Assembly: GCA_030612185.1 (NCBI GenBank)
Contig: JAUWOI010000246.1
Coordinates: 1-6,748, forward strand
Source of the DNA: Anaerolineae bacterium
Lineage (GTDB): Bacteria; Chloroflexota; Anaerolineae; B4-G1
Direction: 5' to 3'
DNA: 6,748 nt
How positions within the stretch are numbered: position 1 is the stretch's first letter; each line of letters starts with the position of its first letter. Under the pieces are notes generated by a model. The model was not told the DNA's origin and made no database searches. It was given only the letters and a program-made list of their open reading frames with translations. Made by a program: the position numbers and the translations under genes. This document shows positions 1-4,347 of the stretch, piece by piece.

Positions 1-590
1 ACGTGGGCGTCAATTGTACGATCAAACACGTAAGCCTCGTCGCCCAGCACCCGATCGAGCAGTTCGGCCCGCGTGAAGGCCCGCCCTGGTGTGATCATCA
101 GCACTTCCAGCAGGTTGAACTCGGTGGGGGTCAGGCTCACCTCCCGCCCGCTGGCGATGACAGTGTGTGCCTCGCGGTCGAGCACAACGTCGCCGCCGCG
201 CAGGATGGCCGGCGGTGCCAGCCCAGCCTGCACCCGGCGCAACACGGCGCGTACGCGGGCGACGAGCGCGCGAGGGCTGAAGGGTTTGGTGACGTAATCA
301 TCGGCCCCTAGTTCCAGCCCCAGCACCTGGGCGGTCTCCTCGACGCGGGCCGTGAGCACGATGACCGGGGTATCGCGCTCCCGGCGATAGCGGCGGATGA
401 AGTCCCAGCCATCCATTCCCGGCATCATCAGGTCGAGGATGACCAGGTCGGGCTTCTCGTGGCGGGCGACGAAGAGTGCCTCCTGGCCATCGCTCGCGGT
501 CACGACGCGGTAGCCCGCATCCTCCAGGTAGGCCCGCACGAAGCGTACAATCTGGGGTTCGTCGTCAACAACCAAGATGGTTTGGGACAT
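1..590 (-). CDS. OmpR/PhoB-family response regulator, 3' end cut by window edge
   Basis: DNA-binding response regulator that is phosphorylated by a partner histidine kinase and then binds promoter direct repeats. 196 residues are visible of roughly 230. The receiver domain spans about residues 3-118. It has the acidic pair D9/D10 (VVDDEP), phosphoacceptor D53 (LVILDLMMPGMDG), the switch threonine T80 and K102 (VTKPF). A winged-helix domain begins near residue 128 with the family pattern SLTPTEFNLLEVL and runs out of the window in the recognition-helix region (RTIDAH). The ATG at 588-590 is preceded by a near-perfect Shine-Dalgarno, AGGAGGTGA, which fixes the start. The gene is the last visible one of the envelope block, and a cognate kinase probably lies just beyond position 1. 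The family assignment is secure; the signal it senses cannot be read here. Its own promoter may be the TATACT box near 699-704. Confidence 0.95.
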   Translation of the reverse strand, partial: MSQTILVVDDEPQIVRFVRAYLEDAGYRVVTASDGQEALFVARHEKPDLVILDLMMPGMDGWDFIRRYRRERDTPVIVLTARVEETAQVLGLELGADDYVTKPFSPRALVARVRAVLRRVQAGLAPPAILRGGDVVLDREAHTVIASGREVSLTPTEFNLLEVLMITPGRAFTRAELLDRVLGDEAYVFDRTIDAH

Positions 591-606
591 TAATCTTCAC
601 CTCCTG
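591..606 (-). promoter_or_regulatory. Strong Shine-Dalgarno of the response regulator gene
   Basis: On the minus strand AGGAGGTGA lies 6-7 bases before the ATG at 588-590. It settles the start codon and predicts efficient translation. Confidence 0.8.
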
Positions 607-685
607 GCTTCAAGGATCGCTCTGCCCATTGATGTAGCCGCACTTGTGTAGCACGTGGGCCGTCGCGCGGAACAGAATCCGTGCC

Positions 686-728
686 TATACACTTGTAGAG
701 TATACCTGGGATGAAGAAAATAGGGAAG
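686..728 (-). promoter_or_regulatory. Candidate promoter of the response regulator gene with overlapping inverted repeat
   Basis: On the minus strand TATACT at 699-704 is one base from the sigma-70 -10 consensus, and TTCCCT lies 17 bp upstream as a poor -35. The arms TATAC/GTATA at 686-690 and 700-704 form a 5-bp inverted repeat with a 9-bp spacer that overlaps the -10 box, as an operator might. CTTCATC at 710-716 also occurs in the direct repeats before the DUF4405 gene, which would fit a shared regulator. The predicted leader is about 100 bases. The weak -35 keeps confidence low. Confidence 0.3.
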
Positions 729-756
729 CAAGGGCGACGCACCGCGTCACCCTCGC
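714..756 (-). terminator. Rho-independent terminator after the small lipoprotein gene
   Basis: On the minus strand a 13-bp stem pairs 744-756 with 728-740. It contains two G-U pairs and encloses a three-base loop (741-743). The stem is followed by the T-rich run TTCCCTATTTTC. It lies 72-100 bases beyond the stop codon of the lipoprotein gene and upstream of the response regulator gene, so the regulator probably has its own promoter or depends on readthrough. Confidence 0.75.
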
Positions 757-827
757 TCTTGCAAAAGAGAAATCTCTTGCCCCTTTCCTCCTGACCCCCG
801 AAGTGATCCTATCGCAGACGGACAGCC

Positions 828-1244
828 TCACTCCCCGGAGCCTGGCTCCGAAAGATCGCAGATGCCGTTCTCGTTAGCATCCACGTAGCGTCCACAATCG
901 CCTGGGTAGGGATCGTTGACCTTTCCAAAGGGACATGCCACCGCGCCAGTCATTTCGGCGGTCACGGTGAGCGCGGTCGTCGCCGTGGGCGCGACCGCGT
1001 CCGGCGCTACCACCACCTCAGCGGCGGTGGGTGTGACTCGCGTTTCCCCTACCCGCTCCGATCCCATCTCTGGGATATCCGTGGGGACGGTGATTGACTG
1101 CTGAACAGTGACAGTAGCATACGACTCCACACAGTCATCCCTGTTGCTCGTAGCGTCTGACCCAGCCTGGCAAGCCACGCCGATCAACAATATGGCACTG
1201 AACAGTATGCCTATCACTAACCTGTTGCGCGTTTTGTGTGTCAT
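828..1244 (-). CDS. Small exported (probable lipo-)protein with a C-terminal Cys/Asp/Asn-rich motif
   Basis: 138 residues. A basic N-terminus and a hydrophobic stretch (residues about 8-24) lead to LLIGVAC, with C25 as the likely lipidated cysteine. The -3 position is Gly, so the lipobox is imperfect and simple signal-peptide cleavage is also possible. Residues about 40-100 are a Thr/Val/Ala/Pro-rich spacer without visible domains. The C-terminus holds [19 protein letters not shown] followed by DANENGICD. Cysteines 104, 117 and 129 recur, and D122/N124/N126/D130 match the DxNxDGxxD calcium-loop pattern of EF-hand and dockerin repeats. I recall similar tails in exported Fe-S or FMN-binding proteins of Chloroflexota, but cannot verify it. 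The start ATG follows AAGGAGAT at good spacing. It sits between two terminators, so it is probably a separate transcript or a readthrough product. The function is unknown; metal binding at the cell surface is an inference. Confidence 0.8.
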   Translation of the reverse strand: MTHKTRNRLVIGILFSAILLIGVACQAGSDATSNRDDCVESYATVTVQQSITVPTDIPEMGSERVGETRVTPTAAEVVVAPDAVAPTATTALTVTAEMTGAVACPFGKVNDPYPGDCGRYVDANENGICDLSEPGSGE

Positions 1245-1309
1245 GGATCTATCTCCTTATATACTCGAGCGGAGGTGAACAGATTGCCGCCGCCTCCCAC
1301 CCCAAAGAA

Positions 1310-1344
1310 GTGACCCGGAGACTCACCTGCAATCTCCGGGCCAC
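1310..1344 (-). terminator. Rho-independent terminator after the OB-like exported protein gene
   Basis: On the minus strand 1333-1344 pairs with 1310-1321 over 12 bp (core CCCGGAGA/TCTCCGGG, one G-U pair) around an 11-base loop, followed by CTTCTTT. It starts about 20 bases beyond the TAG at 1366-1368. The T-tract is short, so termination may be partial, which would let some transcript reach the lipoprotein gene. Confidence 0.7.
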
Positions 1345-1365
1345 GCTTACTTCAGTCCATTACGA

Positions 1366-2043
1366 CTATCCTTGATTCTTGAGCTGCCCGCGTCCGGCCC
1401 ACATCGGGCGCCCGGTTTCGTCGCGCAGGACGAGGGTTTCACCGGTGGTGAGGTTCTCGACGGTTCCCGCCTTGAACTCACCATCTTCGTGGAAGCCGGT
1501 CACCGACACCTCATCCCCGACCTCCAGGGCGAAACCTTCCCGATACGAAGCCTGCCCCAGGCCGACCAGCACATCGCCCTCGGCGGTCTGGACGGTGATG
1601 TCGCCGTCCACGACGGTCACCTCTCCAGTCAGGGTTTCCCATTCGACGGTTCTCACCGTCTCATTCCGGCCCTGGCCTGTGCCGGAACTCTGCCCGCGCC
1701 CGTCGAAAGCGCCCTCGTTACCGAAGGCTCCATCTCCAAGCGCCCCACGGCCCTGCGCCGTCTCACTGCGCTCATAAGCGTTCCGATTGAGCACTTCCGG
1801 CTCGCTGACGCCAGACTCAACCGCGGCCCCGCGGCCCCGCGCCGTCTCACTGCGCCCATAAGCGTTCCGATTGAGCACTTCCGACTCGCTGACGCCAGAC
1901 TCAACCGCGGCCCCGCGGCCCTGACCATCGGGGGAACCTTGCCCAGCCTCGACTTCCCCGGGATTCAGCAGGATGTAGGCGCTCCCTGCCAGCAACGCTA
2001 CAGCCAGCAACCCGATTACACCGTAACTCAGAACTTTCGTCAT
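1366..2043 (-). CDS. Membrane-anchored exported protein with Gly/Arg-rich repeat linker and OB-fold-like C-terminal domain
   Basis: 225 residues. Residues 8-27 form a signal anchor or signal peptide (VIGLLAVALLAGSAYILL) with no lipobox cysteine. Residues 40-128 are a flexible Gly/Arg/Ser/Glu-rich linker containing two 28-residue repeats (GRGAAVESGVSE, then EVLNRNAY) and a GRGQSSGTGQGR stretch. Residues about 133-212 look like a small beta-barrel: TLTGEVTVVDGDITVQTAEG, then LEVGDEVSVTGF, then FKAGTVENLTTGE, and LRDETGRPMWAGRG. This alternation of short strands and the GDEVxVxGF turn are typical of OB-fold or DUF5666-like exported domains, though I cannot assign a named family. The ATG is preceded by AAGGAGAT. 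It follows the DUF4405 gene by 107 bp and probably shares its transcript. The substrate is unknown; a periplasmic or surface partner of the membrane protein is an inference. Confidence 0.8.
   Translation of the reverse strand: MTKVLSYGVIGLLAVALLAGSAYILLNPGEVEAGQGSPDGQGRGAAVESGVSESEVLNRNAYGRSETARGRGAAVESGVSEPEVLNRNAYERSETAQGRGALGDGAFGNEGAFDGRGQSSGTGQGRNETVRTVEWETLTGEVTVVDGDITVQTAEGDVLVGLGQASYREGFALEVGDEVSVTGFHEDGEFKAGTVENLTTGETLVLRDETGRPMWAGRGQLKNQG
1742..1922. repeat. 84-bp direct tandem duplication inside the OB-like gene
   Basis: Units 1742-1825 and 1826-1909 differ at only four of 84 positions by eye (about 95% identical), and a third partial copy begins at 1910-1922. The period is a multiple of three, giving a 28-residue protein repeat. 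The near identity points to a recent slippage or recombination event, and copy number may vary among strains. Confidence 0.9.
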
Positions 2044-2064
2044 TTTGTATCTCCTTAGTTTAGC

Positions 2065-2119
2065 TTGTTAGTTTGTTGGTTTGTTAGTTTGTTGGTTTGT
2101 TGGTTAGTTTGGTTTGTTT
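2065..2119 (-). repeat. 8-bp tandem repeats forming a G-free mRNA leader
   Basis: The plus strand reads TTGTTAGT and TTGTTGGT in five consecutive 8-bp units (2065-2104) with a degenerate tail to 2119. There is no C in this stretch, so the minus-strand transcript is G-free for 55 bases and consists of ACCAACAA/ACTAACAA units. It lies in the 107-bp gap between the DUF4405 stop and the Shine-Dalgarno of the OB-like gene. Such a leader cannot form G-C pairs with itself and would stay unstructured. Confidence 0.85.
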
Positions 2120-2150
2120 CTGATGAGATTTCTCTACTGTTTTGAACGAC

Positions 2151-2471
2151 TTACGCCACCACTTCGCATGTCTGCTCTTTGGTCCGGCGCGGCAGGGAAG
2201 GCATCATGTTCCTGGTCAGGCAGACGATCCACTTCCAGTGGAACACAATGTGCACCGCGATACCAGCGATCATCACCAGGCTAGCCCAGGTGTGCAGGTC
2301 GCTCCACGTCTCTCGGCTTAGGCCCAGCAGCGCCGTCGCGAAGCCCGGATTGCGCCCGCCCTGGTAACCGCCGGAGCCCATCAGCAGAAAGGCTACGCCG
2401 GTCACACCAGAGAGCAGAAAGGCCAGGCCAATCACCACGTCCAGCAAGTAGTTCAACTTTGCTTTGTTCAT
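2151..2471 (-). CDS. Small DUF4405-type membrane protein, probable haem-binding cytochrome b-like
   Basis: 106 residues. The ATG at 2469-2471 has an AAGGAGGT Shine-Dalgarno. A longer frame from 2567 lacks one and would put the promoter inside the gene, so the shorter start is chosen. Transmembrane helix one covers about residues 8-31 (LLDVVIGLAFLLSGVTGVAF). A short outside loop YQGGRNPGF follows, and helix two covers about 56-84 (WSDLHTWASLVMIAGIAVHI, then VFHWKWI). H60, H74 and H78 lie on helix two. The 14-residue spacing of H60 and H74 resembles haem-ligating histidines of small b-type cytochromes. The pattern DLHTW...HIVFHWKWI is what I associate with DUF4405 (PF14358). Haem binding is inferred from the histidines, not shown. 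It is the first gene of the envelope block, directly downstream of the best promoter in the window. Confidence 0.85.
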   Translation of the reverse strand: MNKAKLNYLLDVVIGLAFLLSGVTGVAFLLMGSGGYQGGRNPGFATALLGLSRETWSDLHTWASLVMIAGIAVHIVFHWKWIVCLTRNMMPSLPRRTKEQTCEVVA

Positions 2472-2495
2472 CTCCAATACCTCCTTGGTTTGATT

Positions 2496-2546
2496 TGCAC
2501 ACAGTATAGCCGGTGTATGTGAAGACTTGATGAAGGAATGATGCGG
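2496..2546 (-). promoter_or_regulatory. Promoter of the DUF4405 gene with three 11-bp direct repeats (OmpR/PhoB-like box)
   Basis: On the minus strand TATACT (2503-2508) gives a start site near 2496 and a leader of about 25 bases that still contains the Shine-Dalgarno. There is no TTGACA-like -35. Instead three contiguous 11-bp units stand upstream: CCGCATCATTC (2536-2546), CTTCATCAAGT (2525-2535) and CTTCACATACA (2514-2524). The last CTTCACA ends 9 bp before the -10 box. In PhoB-type activated promoters, 11-bp direct repeats replace the -35 at nearly this distance, and Streptomyces PhoP boxes use GTTCAC-type units. The OmpR-family regulator encoded in the same block is the natural candidate to bind here; that link is inference. 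Confidence 0.55.
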
Positions 2547-2595
2547 AAATCGTGTAGGATGGGCCAAAAGCAGAAGCGCTTACGGCAAGTCAGAA

Positions 2596-2823
2596 TTGGA
2601 ACACAACAACGGATCGGGAATAAAACGGATAGGTTGGGCAGGTAAAATAGGCTCGACCGCCGGTCGTGGTGGGGGAAACGGGGCGGCGGGCGGCGTTCGT
2701 TTGTGTGACCCGCCGGTCATTAGCATGCTCTACGTTCAACAGTGGGTGCTGCGCAAACTGACCGGCGGCGACCTGCCAGACCGCGTGCGCGTGACGGTGA
2801 CGGTTGATGAACGTGAAACGTGA
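2596..2823 (+). pseudogene. Possible gene relic on the plus strand, unrecognised
   Basis: A 75-residue open frame. The second half (about residues 34-75) has protein-like composition and codon choice, reading LCDPPVISMLYVQQWVLRKL and then TGGDLPDRVRVTVTVDE. The first half is a low-complexity Gly-rich stretch. There is no convincing Shine-Dalgarno before the ATG, and the last codons run into the 7-bp tandem repeat. It could be the surviving tail of a lost gene, a chance frame over structured DNA, or a small unknown gene. I do not recognise any family. Confidence 0.2.
2710..2768. repeat. 10-bp perfect inverted repeat with 39-bp spacer
   Basis: CCGCCGGTCA at 2710-2719 and TGACCGGCGG at 2759-2768 are exact reverse complements. 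A related GACCGCCGGTC occurs at about 2654-2664. The arms could form an RNA stem, or be remnants of a mobile repeat. No function is assigned. Confidence 0.6.
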
Positions 2824-2838
2824 AGCATGAAACATGAG
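2811..2838. repeat. 7-bp tandem repeat, four units
   Basis: Successive units ACGTGAA, ACGTGAA, GCATGAA and ACATGAG. This type of degenerate TGAA-containing 7-mer array is, from memory, common between genes of Chloroflexota. It lies just beyond the end of the cysS-dapF-lysA cluster. Confidence 0.7.
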
Positions 2839-2868
2839 GAGACCCCCAATGATAGATTGGAACTCTCC
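2838..2868 (-). terminator. Candidate hairpin terminator after lysA
   Basis: GGAGA/TCTCC outer arms and CCAAT/ATTGG inner arms, joined by two G-U pairs and one mismatch, enclose a five-base loop. The hairpin starts about 26 bases past the lysA stop codon. It is followed on the minus strand by only scattered T residues, so intrinsic termination is uncertain. It is the only good hairpin in this position. Confidence 0.4.
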
Positions 2869-2894
2869 AAATAGTATGTGTTTTAGACCTCTAT

Positions 2895-4328
2895 TCAACA
2901 CGGCGGGCGGAAATTCGCATCCCTGGCAATCAAATCCTCGTAGGTATCCCGGCGTCTTATGGTCAGAACCCCGCCCCGTGTATTGATCATGACCGCCTGT
3001 GCGCAAGTGTGTCCATTGTACGGAAACATCTGCTCCAGAGTGTATGCGCCGGTGTCCAGAAAGGCGATCAGGTCATCCTCTTGCATGGCAGCGGGAAGAA
3101 GACGGTATTCGGGCAGTCTGGCCTTTCCTGGCGAGGCATCTACATCCATGAAGACGTCCCCGCTATCACACAACGGCCCGGCTAGTTTGTATCCGACCAC
3201 GTGTGGTTCATTGATCCTGTTGGCGGCCAGGGCGTGGAAGTACCACTTGTAGTCAAAACTCTCCAGCAACGTGTTGAACCCCGCATCCAGCATTAGCCAC
3301 CGGTCGCCGGATCTGGGGCGCACCTTGTGATTCTGTACCCTGGTGAGCAGGATGGCGGCGTCACCCACTATGCTGCGGCCTGGTTCCAGGATCAGTCGCA
3401 TATCATTGGACACCCCCCACTGGTACTCGGCCCTGAAGCTGTCGTCGTGCAGAAGGATCGCTATCTCCCCGGCCACTTCGTGTGGACGGAAATCGGATTT
3501 CAGATACTGTACCTCGTCAAGGAGAGGGAGATCATCGTCGTACTGGTTGTCCTTGATGTACTTTATTGGTATCCCGCCACCGATGTTGATGTCCCTGAGC
3601 TGACACTTAGTCACCCGGTGCACATCCTGGCTGTAGGACACGAGCCTTTCAAACGCAGCGCGGTACAGGCGAGCGTTGGTCGTCTGCGAGCCGATGTGCG
3701 CGTGGATGCCGATCACGTCCAGCCATTCACTGGCCCGGAAAGCCTGGACGTAGGCTTCGAGAATCTCGTCGGCGGAAACGCCGAACTTTTTCTCGTGGGT
3801 GCCAGTTTCCGTTCCGGGATGGGAGCCATTATTGACCTCGGGGATGACGCGGAAAGCCACACTGGCCCTTTTCCCAAGCAGACGGCAGACCTGGATAATT
3901 CTGTGCAGCTCGAAAAGGGAGTCCACGTTAATGCAATATATTCCGACGGAGATGGCCTCCCGTAGCTCATCCACGGTTTTGGCTACCCCGTTAAAGATGA
4001 TTTGCTCAGGCCGGAACCCTATCTTCATAGCCTTGTATAACTCGCCGCCGCTGTTGACCTCGACGTCCAGGCCTGATTCGCGCACCGTGCGCAGGACGGC
4101 CATGTTGGAATTCGCTTTGCTGGCGTAGCAGATTTTCACCTCCACACCCAGCCCCGTGAAGGCGGTCTCGAGCGCACGAATGTTGTCGCGGATCCGTCGT
4201 TGGGAGAACACAAACAGCGGGGTTCCATACCGCTCGGCCAGTTCTGCGGCGTCAACCCCGTCAATCTGCAGGTGGCTATTCGCGCCCTTTTCCAGATAGC
4301 CTGGAATCACCCACGCGTCGGTTACCAT
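2895..4328 (-). CDS. lysA: Diaminopimelate decarboxylase (fold-type III PLP enzyme)
   Basis: Decarboxylates meso-diaminopimelate to L-lysine in the cytoplasm, the last step of the DAP route. 477 residues, longer than the usual 400-430. The N-terminal alanine-racemase-type barrel carries K71 in CYASKANSN, which forms the PLP Schiff base, HIGSQ at 211-215, GGGIP at 250-254 (phosphate binding) and EPGRSIVGDAA at 315-325. The C-terminal beta domain carries GPLCDSGDVF (C387, the substrate-side cysteine) and GAYTLEQMFPYN (Y429), followed by RRRDTYEDLI. The extra length is mainly around residues 255-305, before EPGR. The ATG at 4326-4328 is chosen over the TTG four codons upstream because GAGGA lies at proper distance before it. 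It lies 19 bp after dapF, which supports DAP as substrate. A related ornithine- or lysine-type decarboxylase cannot be wholly excluded. Confidence 0.9.
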   Translation of the reverse strand: MVTDAWVIPGYLEKGANSHLQIDGVDAAELAERYGTPLFVFSQRRIRDNIRALETAFTGLGVEVKICYASKANSNMAVLRTVRESGLDVEVNSGGELYKAMKIGFRPEQIIFNGVAKTVDELREAISVGIYCINVDSLFELHRIIQVCRLLGKRASVAFRVIPEVNNGSHPGTETGTHEKKFGVSADEILEAYVQAFRASEWLDVIGIHAHIGSQTTNARLYRAAFERLVSYSQDVHRVTKCQLRDINIGGGIPIKYIKDNQYDDDLPLLDEVQYLKSDFRPHEVAGEIAILLHDDSFRAEYQWGVSNDMRLILEPGRSIVGDAAILLTRVQNHKVRPRSGDRWLMLDAGFNTLLESFDYKWYFHALAANRINEPHVVGYKLAGPLCDSGDVFMDVDASPGKARLPEYRLLPAAMQEDDLIAFLDTGAYTLEQMFPYNGHTCAQAVMINTRGGVLTIRRRDTYEDLIARDANFRPPC

Positions 4329-4347
4329 TGGTATCCTCAATCAGAGA

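Larger units (their letters stand above)
2472..2894. other. 423-bp intergenic region between lysA and the DUF4405 gene
   Basis: From low to high coordinates it contains the leader and promoter of the DUF4405 gene (to about 2546), a stretch without recognisable elements (2547-2595), a possible plus-strand relic or structured RNA (2596-2823), a 7-bp tandem repeat (2811-2838) and a hairpin that may end the lysA transcript (2838-2868). No minus-strand gene could be supported. Confidence 0.7.

Noticed and set aside
761..780. GCAAAAGAGA/TCTCTTGC hairpin as terminator of the lipoprotein gene
   Set aside because: Stem of about five pairs once the tiny loop opens; the GC-rich 13-bp stem at 728-756 just beyond is far stronger.
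1258..1280. GTTCACC (1274-1280) ten bases before TATATA (1258-1263), looking like a second PHO-box promoter ahead of the lipoprotein gene
   Set aside because: Only one repeat unit is present, and the implied start site would fall inside the Shine-Dalgarno, leaving almost no leader.
1742..1922. CRISPR-like array
   Set aside because: The 84-bp units are contiguous without spacers and lie inside a coding frame, so this is a tandem duplication.
1372..2058. Long plus-strand open frame of 228 codons opposite the OB-like gene
   Set aside because: It is antisense to a gene with signal anchor, Shine-Dalgarno and terminator. Its openness follows from GC-rich codon bias and the in-frame repeat.
2472..2567. 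Longer N-terminus for the DUF4405 protein starting at 2567
   Set aside because: The extra 32 residues are not family-like, no ribosome binding site precedes that ATG, and a strong AAGGAGGT sits before the start at 2471.
3327..3965. Plus-strand open frame of 212 codons opposite lysA
   Set aside because: Antisense shadow of a gene with complete catalytic motifs; no ribosome binding site or recognisable domain.
4329..4340. TTG start of lysA four codons upstream
   Set aside because: The GAGGA that would serve as ribosome binding site for the ATG at 4328 lies within those codons, and ATG is the better start.
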